Shown here: in pieces, positions 40,751 to 48,718 of the stretch
How the letters are laid out: the number at the start of each line of letters is the position of its first letter
Numbering within the stretch: the stretch's first letter is position 1
DNA from: Pseudoalteromonas luteoviolacea NCIMB 1942
GTDB lineage: Bacteria; Pseudomonadota; Gammaproteobacteria; Enterobacterales; Alteromonadaceae
Direction: 5' to 3'
Assembly (NCBI RefSeq): GCF_001625595.1
Contig: NZ_AUXT01000001.1
Coordinates: 42,045-106,044, forward strand
DNA length: 64,000 nt
Program-made: the position numbers and the translations under genes
Notes under the pieces: model-generated
What the model was told of the DNA's origin: nothing
What the model saw: the letters and a program-made list of their open reading frames with translations, nothing else
Database searches by the model: none

Positions 40751-43700
40751 TTATTGATTCGACACTAAATTAAGCTTAGGTTGTGGTTCAGACTGTTTAT
40801 TTGAGTTGGGGTTTTTAGCCTTGCCTAATTGCAACAGACTTGGCATAAGAATAAGCGTAAACAGCGCACTGATCGCCATGCCTCCGACGATGACCGTCGC
40901 CAAACCACGATAAATTTCAGATCCCACCCCCGGTACTAGGGTTAACGGCAACATACCAAATAAACTTGTTAACGTACTGAGATAAACAGGCCTTGCACGC
41001 ATTAATACTGCTTGGCGCACGGCTTCTTGTCTTGCTAAGCCTTTGGTTTCGGCTACTCGAGTTTGATCAACAAGCAAGATGGCATTATTTACAACCAACC
41101 CTAACAGAATGATAAAACCAATCATGGTCAGTAAGTCTAAAGACTGGAAGGTAAATAAATTCAGTATGTACAGTGCAATTACGCCACCTGCTGCGGCCAT
41201 GGGCATTACCATAAGCACCAATAAACTATCTTTGGCTGATTTAAACAAGGCACTCATTAGGAGGAATAAAATGAACAATGCCAATACAAAGTTAAGCGCC
41301 ATTTCTTGAATGGCTGAGTTAAGTTTTTGAGCATTACCCGCCAAAATGACACCGGCATTACTAGGCAATGTTTCCTTTACTTTAGGTAGCACTTGTGAAA
41401 CTAAAATTTGTTGTGCTTGCTCTAAGGTCATATTTGCTGGTGGTGTAACAACCACACTCACGGTGCGGCGTCCATTGACGCGGCGTAATTGGCTCGGTCC
41501 AACTGTACGCTCAACTCGAGCAAGCTCACCAACCGTTTGAACGCCCGAGTCTGGTGTCACGATAGGAAGCGCTTTTAACTCCTCTGGTGAGTCCCATGAT
41601 GTCGCACGCAATATCACATTCATGCGATCGTTGCCGTTAAAATACTCGTTAATAAATAGGCCGCCGGTAAATGCTTGCATTGCTTGTGAGACATCCTGTC
41701 GTGTGAGACCTGCTTGAGTAATACGGCGATCATTAGGGTGAAGCCTGAGTTCTGGCTCTGCCATATCCAATCGCGGCTGCGGTTGAGCAGTCGCTTCTGG
41801 CATAGCTTCTTTCACAGCAGCAAGCGCGGTTTGAGCTCCGACAATTAGGTCATCCATGTTGGGGCCAGTTAGATCGATATTAATATTGCGACCATCGCCA
41901 CCGTTGGACACTTGGATCATGGAACCCCGGAATAAAAATACTTGGGTATCAGGCAAATCTACGAGTATCTCTTCTTTTGCAACTTTCATTAATTCTTCCA
42001 CTCTTTGTGGATCGGCTGAATAGATAAAGCCGCCTGCATTTGAGCCAAATACGAACTGGTTAAAGCTTTTGATGCCCGGCTGCTTCTCACCATTGTAGTA
42101 GGGCATTAAACGTGCTTTGACGCGTTTGAGCAGCTCTTCTTCCATATAGGTAATATTTGCACCAGGCGGTGTCACGAGAGAGAAAAAGAAGCCATCGGTG
42201 GGGGCTTGTGGCATAAAGTCTGTTTTGGGCAGCATAGTTACCGTGATGAATAAAGAGCCGCCGATGAGCCCAGTTATCCATGACACTTGCTTTGTTCGTG
42301 TGTTGGTCAATGCCATGATTATGCCTGTGAGCTTGTGCCAGTACTGCTTATATGGATCCTGCTTCGTTTTACTATCGGGCAAGTAGCGATTTGCAATTGG
42401 AATGATGGTGAGTGCACTGACCAAGGAAGCAATGACGGCAATTGACAAGGTTAAGGCTAAATCTGAAAACAGCTGGCCTTCAATACCAGCCATAAACATG
42501 ATGGGCAAGAAGATAGCAACACTGGTAGCTGTTGAAGCGAAGAGGGCACCAGCAACTTGCGCTGCACCTTTTAGAGCCGCTTTTGCATTGTCCATCCCCT
42601 CGGTTTTTAGCCGAGCAATATTTTCTTGTACGATGATCGCGGCATCTAGCACCAACCCGACTGCAAAAGCAAGTCCAGCTAAGGAAATGACATTAATACT
42701 GCGGTCAAAAATATTCAGTGCTAAGAAGGCCACCATTAGTGAGACTGGTATCGTTGCAGCAATAACTAGTGTGGTTCTGAGGCCTCTAAAAAACAGCCAA
42801 AGGATGATACAAGACAATAGCACCCCTAAGCCTAAGTTACTCTTTACTAATAACAGCGCATTTCTGATATGAACCGACGCGTCAAAACTCAGTTCGATAG
42901 ACAGTCCAGCCTCTTTAAGTGGGCCTGCATTTAGTTCTTTGATAGCAATGTTGATGTTATCTAGCAGTGCAACGGTGTTTGCGTCATTAATTCTTGCGAC
43001 ACGAATGTAATATGCTGGCTGTCCGTTACGGCCACTCATCGCAAGCCGATCACTAAATGTTTCCTCAACAGTTGCGATATCACCTAAGTAAATCGGCCTT
43101 TCATTGGAATAGCCAATGCGCATTTGAAGCATGTCTTGCAGGTCGTACTGGCCAGTAAAGCGGACCGTATATTGCCGACGACCAACATTTGCGAGCCCTG
43201 CGGACGTGTCTCGAGAAGCTTGTAAGGTGCGACGGATCTGGTTGAGGCTGATCCCCAACGCTGCTGCTTTGTGTGGATCGAACGTAATACGCAGTTCTCT
43301 TGACCGTTCACTGGCTAGATCAACGCGCGAAATACCTGGAATTTGTGCCAAACGAGGTTCGACAATCTCTTCAATATGTTTTTGGTATTGGGCCATATCA
43401 AAACTGAGACCTTCATCACCGGCATCAAGCGGTAACACGAGCAAAGTAGCTGCTTGACCAGCAGAGCCGCCAAAGCTTCCGCCAGCGGATACCACGGGGT
43501 CGATGGCATCTAAAGGGAGGGGGGGAGCTTGATTCAAATTAGTCAATACATCCAGCATGGCTTGTTGCATATCTGTGCCAATGGCAAAGGTCAGTGTAAT
43601 AAATCCATTACCGCGATTAATCGTGGTGTCAACTTGGAGTGCGCCAGGGGTGTTCTTAACTGCATTCTCAAGGGGCTCAAGGATCACTGATTCAACCTCT

Positions 43701-43870
43701 TCAGGAGCCGCTTGTCTCCAACCTGAAAAAATAGTGATTTGCGGTTGTTCTATATCGGGTGTGAGTTGTATCGGGAGTTTAAAAATACTGAGTAATCCAA
43801 ACACCATAACCAGCACCAGTAGGACAATAACACTGGCTGGGTTTTTTAGTGAACTGCGCGTTAAATTCAT
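40751..43870 (-). CDS. RND efflux pump permease (AcrB/HAE1 type)
   Basis: 1039 residues, standard AcrB size. ATG 43870 (MNLTRSSLKNPASVIVLL) has GGAAG upstream; a longer frame upstream is not needed. Twelve membrane helices with two large periplasmic loops; helix-4 region GLAFAVGLVLDAAIIVQENI has the proton-relay Asp pair and helix 10-12 region GLVVNNAILLVDQ is typical. QTRVAETKG and RARPVYLSTLTSLFGMLPL are family motifs. Exports drugs, bile-like compounds or metabolites together with the adaptor. A COG0841-type pump rather than heavy-metal CusA. Confidence 0.94.
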   Translation of the reverse strand: MNLTRSSLKNPASVIVLLVLVMVFGLLSIFKLPIQLTPDIEQPQITIFSGWRQAAPEEVESVILEPLENAVKNTPGALQVDTTINRGNGFITLTFAIGTDMQQAMLDVLTNLNQAPPLPLDAIDPVVSAGGSFGGSAGQAATLLVLPLDAGDEGLSFDMAQYQKHIEEIVEPRLAQIPGISRVDLASERSRELRITFDPHKAAALGISLNQIRRTLQASRDTSAGLANVGRRQYTVRFTGQYDLQDMLQMRIGYSNERPIYLGDIATVEETFSDRLAMSGRNGQPAYYIRVARINDANTVALLDNINIAIKELNAGPLKEAGLSIELSFDASVHIRNALLLVKSNLGLGVLLSCIILWLFFRGLRTTLVIAATIPVSLMVAFLALNIFDRSINVISLAGLAFAVGLVLDAAIIVQENIARLKTEGMDNAKAALKGAAQVAGALFASTATSVAIFLPIMFMAGIEGQLFSDLALTLSIAVIASLVSALTIIPIANRYLPDSKTKQDPYKQYWHKLTGIIMALTNTRTKQVSWITGLIGGSLFITVTMLPKTDFMPQAPTDGFFFSLVTPPGANITYMEEELLKRVKARLMPYYNGEKQPGIKSFNQFVFGSNAGGFIYSADPQRVEELMKVAKEEILVDLPDTQVFLFRGSMIQVSNGGDGRNINIDLTGPNMDDLIVGAQTALAAVKEAMPEATAQPQPRLDMAEPELRLHPNDRRITQAGLTRQDVSQAMQAFTGGLFINEYFNGNDRMNVILRATSWDSPEELKALPIVTPDSGVQTVGELARVERTVGPSQLRRVNGRRTVSVVVTPPANMTLEQAQQILVSQVLPKVKETLPSNAGVILAGNAQKLNSAIQEMALNFVLALFILFLLMSALFKSAKDSLLVLMVMPMAAAGGVIALYILNLFTFQSLDLLTMIGFIILLGLVVNNAILLVDQTRVAETKGLARQEAVRQAVLMRARPVYLSTLTSLFGMLPLTLVPGVGSEIYRGLATVIVGGMAISALFTLILMPSLLQLGKAKNPNSNKQSEPQPKLNLVSNQ

Positions 43871-44462
43871 GACAACTTCCAAGTTTAACAGTACTAGTTG
43901 CAGTGTAACGATTAGGCGGAAAACTGCTAGCACCAAAAATGAACAGATAGCTCAGAATCGCGATAAATGGACACTTTTCTAGGTTCATTTGCATCACAGT
44001 AATAACTTGTAACGATTTTGCAGATTTTGAAATATTACCGTATCATTTGCCGGCGAAAAATTAATCGCGAAAGAGAGAGGTTTTGGCCTTTTCTAACCCT
44101 GTATCTATATTAGGAAATTAATATTGGACGATGCTTTAGCCAAAATGGTCACTAATTCGTCAGCCTAGAGTTTTAGCTGGATGATAAATAAGTTCATATT
44201 GCTGACATCAATCGGACATTAAATTGACGCGAACTTGATATAGGTTAAAAATGCTAGGATCTCTTAAATTTTAACTGTATATGGTCTATTTGCTGGATTA
44301 AAATCCGAGCAGAAAAATGGAAATATCATCCTGAAACTATGAATAATTCGTTTCATTACATACCTGCTATTGAGGTAATAAGTAATATGTTATGGATGAG
44401 CTTGTTTATGGACAAACGACATAGCACCTGAAATTTGAAGTTTAATAGAAAGGAGTATCGAA
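43871..44462. other. 592-bp intergenic region
   Basis: Contains the promoter of the RND efflux operon (minus strand) and that of the 44463 gene (plus strand). No ORF with a ribosome site, repeat or terminator seen; the middle part is AT-rich. Confidence 0.3.
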
Positions 44463-44921
44463 ATGTTTGTCGCCTTAAAATGGGATCATCAAATAGGTGC
44501 CCATTTTGTATCTTGGATTGTAGTTGAGTGCTCGGCCATAAGAGATAAATTTGGCTTGCCACAGGCGCTGCCGCCACGTAGAGATGTTGCATATTTTGTC
44601 AATCCCCAAACTGCAGAACGAGATGCAAAGGCATTTGCGGATCACAAAAATGGTGTAGCGAGCGTATCTTGTGAGCAAGATTATTCCCCTTACTTATCTG
44701 ATCATCACGGCTTTGTGCATTATCAATGGGATCATACGTACCTTGAAGAACTGGTAAAGCACGCTGTTTTGTATTGGGAAGATGGCCAGCATATTGAAGC
44801 GCAGCCAGTTCGCAATGACGTTGCTTATTTTGTTTGCCCTGAAGAGTCAGAGTCCGATAGTCGATTTTTTGCTCAGTACAAGCTTTTGATTGACGGTCAA
44901 TATATGCTGCATAGCGCATAA
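44463..44921 (+). CDS. Small protein with an internal duplication, unknown function
   Basis: 152 residues with SD AAAGGAG. The protein contains two related halves: LPPRRDVAYFVNPQTAERDAK (about 38-58) matches AQPVRNDVAYFVCPEESESDS (about 110-130), and the flanking W-D-H segments match as well (KWDHQIG; QWDHTYLEEL). Each half therefore forms a roughly 75-residue unit with a conserved R-x-DVAYFV strand. No signal peptide or membrane segment. No family recognised. It is followed by a bidirectional terminator shared with the convergent NLP gene. Confidence 0.6.
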   Translation: MFVALKWDHQIGAHFVSWIVVECSAIRDKFGLPQALPPRRDVAYFVNPQTAERDAKAFADHKNGVASVSCEQDYSPYLSDHHGFVHYQWDHTYLEELVKHAVLYWEDGQHIEAQPVRNDVAYFVCPEESESDSRFFAQYKLLIDGQYMLHSA

Positions 44922-44925
44922 CGAC

Positions 44926-44954
44926 TAATGAGGGTCTCAATGAGACCCTCATTA
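44926..44954. terminator. Bidirectional terminator hairpin
   Basis: TAATGAGGGTCTC and GAGACCCTCATTA form a 13-bp perfect stem with a 3-nt loop, between convergent stops at 44921 and 44958. T-runs are absent but the stem is strong. Confidence 0.7.
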
Positions 44955-44957
44955 AGG

Positions 44958-45752
44958 TTATTGCGAAGCGGTGACGTCTGCGTTAGAGAAGGTCGGAAAG
45001 TTAGCTGGTTTAAATCTATTTAGATTGTACAAAAAGCGGCTATCTTTAACCGGCAATGTCGCTGAGCCATAATCATATTGATTGAGCTTGGCTCTAAGCG
45101 TTTGATTGCTTACTCCATTACCCTGCATCGCGTACCAACTAATAATGTTTGGTGTGACAAAGCGGTTGTAATTGTTTTCTGCGACTTCATTAGATTTGGC
45201 AAACCTAAAAGCGTGAGTGAGTATACCGTCTTTGTGGTAGACGATCTTTAAGTGGCCATTCTCAAAAGGAAGCTTACTGGCTGGTTTGGTGTAAAGATCA
45301 CCATGTGCGCTGTAACTGCCATGTGTCACAATACCATCTTTTGTCCACACAGCCGCGTATTCCCAGTCGTGTCTATGGCCTGCGCCAAAATAAGGGAAAA
45401 CTTGATCTTTTTTAAAATACATGGCGTAAAAATGCGCACAGTACAAGCCTGTTTCTACATTTTTACACGCGTAGCGATGGACCGTATTTGAAGTGTTTAA
45501 AAATTGGTTGTCACGGCAACTACCGCCCAATGAGCCTGAGGTTTTAAGGCCTGAGTTTTGAACGCCTGTGCGACTTATCCCTGCACTCGGTAAACACCCA
45601 TCGGTATCAAAATCAAATACCGGCTCAGTACCGTTTATCACATAACTTGGAGGTAGTGCTTTATCAAGTGCCGCAAAATCGTTCGCGGCTGCTGACGTAC
45701 TTAAAAAAGTAAGGGGCAAGGCTAGGCAGTGAAGCGCCTTTGTATTTCTCAT
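44958..45752 (-). CDS. Secreted NPP1/NLP family protein (necrosis-inducing-like)
   Basis: 264 residues with a signal peptide (MRNTKALHCLALPLTFLSTSAAA). ATG 45752 is chosen because AAGGA precedes it. The GHRHDWE heptapeptide, hallmark of necrosis- and ethylene-inducing peptide-1-like proteins, is complete near residue 128; the conserved cysteines and a final Ser-rich strand fit the fold. In oomycete, fungal and plant-pathogen bacterial NLPs this motif binds a metal, and the protein damages plant membranes through sphingolipid receptors. In a marine organism a target among algae or other eukaryotes is a guess. Monocistronic, with a strong terminator after it. Confidence 0.88.
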   Translation of the reverse strand: MRNTKALHCLALPLTFLSTSAAANDFAALDKALPPSYVINGTEPVFDFDTDGCLPSAGISRTGVQNSGLKTSGSLGGSCRDNQFLNTSNTVHRYACKNVETGLYCAHFYAMYFKKDQVFPYFGAGHRHDWEYAAVWTKDGIVTHGSYSAHGDLYTKPASKLPFENGHLKIVYHKDGILTHAFRFAKSNEVAENNYNRFVTPNIISWYAMQGNGVSNQTLRAKLNQYDYGSATLPVKDSRFLYNLNRFKPANFPTFSNADVTASQ

Positions 45753-45881
45753 AATTGTCCTTGTTGTCATAAAGGTATACACATCTCAGTCATGTTTTCA
45801 CAATGTGTATTGTATTGGTGCACGCTGAAAAGGCGTACGATAGAGAAATACTATGACATATTTGTATTTAAAATGTTAAAT

Positions 45882-46052
45882 TTAGGTTTTTTGATCTAGC
45901 TGTATTTTACTTGAAAAATCTTGTTTTACGATTTCTAATGCTTGTAACACATCTTCAGGGGCAACTTCATTTTGTTCAAGTAACATAATCAAGTCTACCG
46001 CTAGCTTAACATGTTGCGGTGCATCATCTAGAGGGGAGGTCTTTTTATTCAT
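45882..46052 (-). CDS. ybaM: YbaM-family protein (DUF2496)
   Basis: 56 residues, too short for most gene tables. DDAPQHVKLAVDLIMLLEQNE and VLQALEIVKQDFSSK are characteristic of the YbaM family, found beside priC-type genes in many gammaproteobacteria. Function unknown. Its ATG overlaps the end of the comFB gene by 8 nt, so the two are coupled. Confidence 0.75.
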   Translation of the reverse strand: MNKKTSPLDDAPQHVKLAVDLIMLLEQNEVAPEDVLQALEIVKQDFSSKIQLDQKT

Positions 46053-46320
46053 TACTAAATTGTTTCTTTTTGGCTACTTGCTTGATGGCGACCTCAATGG
46101 CGACATCGACGCATTCTTCCATTTGTTGGCGTTCAGATTGTGGCAAATAAAATTCCATATCCACATCATAGCGAATATATCGAGCCGGAAGTTGGTTTAG
46201 GACTGTACAGCAAAAATCAGCCATTACATTTTCGTCGTACATTTCATGTAACTTTCGCTCTACAATTTTTTCGAGCATAACTTTCTCATAGTAGTTATGC
46301 AAATCATCATGTAGTTTCAT
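46045..46320 (-). CDS. ComFB-family protein
   Basis: 91 residues. NYYEKVMLEKIVERKL and DENVMADFCCTVLNQLPARYI match the late-competence ComFB family, with the paired cysteines that bind zinc in related proteins. ComFB proteins bind cyclic di-nucleotides in cyanobacteria; a signalling role here is inference. It shares a tight two-gene unit with ybaM. Confidence 0.75.
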   Translation of the reverse strand: MKLHDDLHNYYEKVMLEKIVERKLHEMYDENVMADFCCTVLNQLPARYIRYDVDMEFYLPQSERQQMEECVDVAIEVAIKQVAKKKQFSNE

Positions 46321-46435
46321 GGCGTTATCTCTAACAGTGGGTCTTTTAAGTTTACAACATAAAGTCTAGGTGTGCGACTTACAATAAAAGCAAAATCTCG
46401 ACAGTACGGTAAAGAGAGCAAGTTTGTGGGTTAAG

Positions 46436-47338
46436 CTATTTTAAAAAATTTGAGCGCAATAATGCTTGAAATAGCTGCTCGTGGACATTAACTAAGCAGT
46501 GCAAATTTCTTTGATATCCGCCCCCAAGTGCGCACATCAAAGGAATACGTTGCTGATGACAATAGCTGAGAATAAGCTCCTCTCTACGAATGACTCCTTC
46601 TAGAGAAATTGCGAAATTCCCCAGCTCATCTAACGCGAATATATCAGCGCCTGCGTTGTAAAGGATGATGTCTGGATTGTGCAAGCGGGTACACAGTGAT
46701 AGCGCTTGCTCTAAAGTATCTATGTACTGTTCGTCTTGGGTATCTCTGGGTAAAGCGAAATCATAATCAGACAGCTCTTTTAATCTAGGAAAATTTTGTT
46801 CACAATGAATTGAACAGGTAATAATATCCGAGCGTTCTCTTAAGATGGCTGCGGTACCATCACCTTGATGCACATCACAATCGAGGATCAACACGGTTTC
46901 TGCTTTTCCAGTCTCAATCAAGTCGCAAGCTGCTATGGCTAAATCGTTAAAGATACAAAAACCGGTTGCTTTATCCGCATATGCATGGTGGTAACCGCCA
47001 GACAAATTTGCGGCAAAGCCTTGTTCAAGTGCTAGGTGGGCGGCGTGGATACTTGCGCCAACTGAGATCAAGGTACGCTCAACGAGGTTTTCGGACCAAG
47101 GAAAACCCATACGCTTAATGTCCGATGTCGGCATTTTACCTTGGCAAAATGATGCTACGTAATCAGGGTGGTGACATAAACTAAGCTGCGCAAATGTGGC
47201 TTTTTTGCGGCTGACGAAAATATGTTCAGCTAACCCTATATCATCGAGCTGCTTTTTGAGCTCGGCGTATTTCAAGATAGGAAAGCGATGTCGTTCTGGG
47301 AGCTCAAGATCACTATAGATAGGGTTGTAATACAACAT
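46436..47338 (-). CDS. Histone-deacetylase-family protein (AcuC-like)
   Basis: 300 residues with the arginase-deacetylase fold. GGYHHAYADKATGFCIFND holds the catalytic His pair, ILDCDVHQGDGTA the zinc-binding Asp/His, and YNAGADIFALDELGN the second Asp. Bacterial members deacetylate acyl-lysines, acetylpolyamines or acetyl-CoA-synthetase. It begins 1 nt after the priC gene and shares its transcript; priC, TauE and DinG follow upstream. Substrate unknown. Confidence 0.87.
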   Translation of the reverse strand: MLYYNPIYSDLELPERHRFPILKYAELKKQLDDIGLAEHIFVSRKKATFAQLSLCHHPDYVASFCQGKMPTSDIKRMGFPWSENLVERTLISVGASIHAAHLALEQGFAANLSGGYHHAYADKATGFCIFNDLAIAACDLIETGKAETVLILDCDVHQGDGTAAILRERSDIITCSIHCEQNFPRLKELSDYDFALPRDTQDEQYIDTLEQALSLCTRLHNPDIILYNAGADIFALDELGNFAISLEGVIRREELILSYCHQQRIPLMCALGGGYQRNLHCLVNVHEQLFQALLRSNFLK

Positions 47339-47339
47339 A

Positions 47340-47939
47340 CTACCGGTTGCTTTGTTTTTCCAAAAGCTGGATCTTTTCCTCTGTTGCTGAAATAGCCTTA
47401 CGGCAGCGACCTAATCGAGTGTGCAGAGCGAGTATTTCGGTATTTAATTGCGCATTTTTTTCTGCATTCGCGCCATCTAATTGGCCTTTACGAATATCGA
47501 TCATTTCTTGCAAACGTCTTTCGAACTCATGATTTTGCGAAAGTTCTTGATACAACTCGTGGGAGGATTGCATGATGCGCTGTACGGCTTTACGATAAAC
47601 CTTGGCTTTTTTAGGTATATTAAGCTTGTTCTCTTTTGCCCAAACAGGGGTTGATTTAAGCACTTTTATTACAGCTTGCATCTGCTCCCCAACTTGCTCA
47701 ACAGCAAATAGGTAAGCATGGCGGTTTTGTTCAGGCGGTAAATTTTTTAATGCCGTTTGTATTTCTTCCACATAATCAGCTAACAGTAAACTTTTGGTAT
47801 GGAACAGGTGACTGTCGAACAAGCTAGGTTGATTTTGAATATAGCGATTTTTGTCAAACCATTTAGCATTATCAAACTGTGTCGCTTGCGTTGCTAACTG
47901 TTCGAGCTTACTTTTGAGCTTGAGAAAAGCTTGATTCAT
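47340..47939 (-). CDS. priC: Primosomal replication protein PriC family
   Basis: 199 residues, helical. The PriC pattern LLADYVEEIQTALKNL and HAYLFAVEQVGEQMQAVIKVL is present in the central part, and a basic tail ends the protein. PriC reloads DnaB at stalled forks by a PriA-independent route. The frame overlaps the TauE stop by ATGA and is followed 1 nt later by the deacetylase gene. Longer than E. coli PriC (175 aa). Confidence 0.72.
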   Translation of the reverse strand: MNQAFLKLKSKLEQLATQATQFDNAKWFDKNRYIQNQPSLFDSHLFHTKSLLLADYVEEIQTALKNLPPEQNRHAYLFAVEQVGEQMQAVIKVLKSTPVWAKENKLNIPKKAKVYRKAVQRIMQSSHELYQELSQNHEFERRLQEMIDIRKGQLDGANAEKNAQLNTEILALHTRLGRCRKAISATEEKIQLLEKQSNR

Positions 47940-48715
47940 ACAACATATGCCTCAAAAATGAGTTTGCCTGCTAAAAGAATTACCACAGTGTTAAATATGG
48001 GTTTAATTAGCTTATTACCAAACTTTATCGCTGAATGTGCGCCGATCCAAGCCCCCAACATTAAAAAGGCACCCATCGTGATACCTAGCAAAAAGTTCAC
48101 ATGACCAAGTGCAACAAAAGTAATGAGTGAAATGAAGTTTGAGATAAAGTTCATGGAACGCGCTAAACCGCAATTGAGCAGCAAACTCATTTTGTAGAGC
48201 AAGCTATTGGAGGCCGTCCAAAAAGTCCCGGTACCAGGGCCTGCTAATCCATCAAAAAAGCCTAATGAGAGACCTTGTAACCACTGTTTTACCTTGAGCA
48301 TTCTGGTCTTCTCAGGCAGGGTGTGCTGTTCCGTTTTACTTAAGCTACCAAATAAGCTATACAGCGCCACCATAATAATGATAACGGGCAGTAACTTGTT
48401 TAGAAATTCGATACTCAGCTTGTCTACGAGCAAAGTACCCAAGAGCGCACCGATGGCTGTTGCTAAAGTCGATGCGGCCCAAAACCGAGGGTTAAATAGT
48501 TGCTTTTTATAATAGGTAAAGCTCGCGGTTAATGAGCCAAAGCTTGCCGCTAGTTTATTGGTGCCTAAAGTTAGATGGGGAGGCAGTCCAGCAGTTAGTA
48601 AGGCTGGTACGGTCAACATTCCACCGCCACCTGCGACAGCATCAATAAAGCCAGCCGCCAAAGCGACTGCACATAAAAGTGCCCAAGTAAGAGGATCAAA
48701 AGCGAGTTCAAGCAT
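47936..48715 (-). CDS. TauE/SafE-family permease (sulfite/organic-sulfur exporter-like)
   Basis: 259 residues, eight membrane helices. DAVAGGGGMLTVPALL and GGFFDGLAGPGTGTFW-type second repeat (here SLGFFDGLAGPGTGTF) are the two pseudo-repeats of the family. Probably transports sulfite, sulfoacetate or a related anion across the inner membrane. It begins 3 nt after the dinG stop and overlaps priC, so the three are co-transcribed. Confidence 0.85.
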   Translation of the reverse strand: MLELAFDPLTWALLCAVALAAGFIDAVAGGGGMLTVPALLTAGLPPHLTLGTNKLAASFGSLTASFTYYKKQLFNPRFWAASTLATAIGALLGTLLVDKLSIEFLNKLLPVIIIMVALYSLFGSLSKTEQHTLPEKTRMLKVKQWLQGLSLGFFDGLAGPGTGTFWTASNSLLYKMSLLLNCGLARSMNFISNFISLITFVALGHVNFLLGITMGAFLMLGAWIGAHSAIKFGNKLIKPIFNTVVILLAGKLIFEAYVV

Positions 48716-48718
48716 TTA

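Noticed and set aside
44926..44954. The 13-bp inverted repeat as an IS end
   Set aside because: It sits exactly between two convergent stops, has no transposase nearby and no matching second copy; terminator use explains it.
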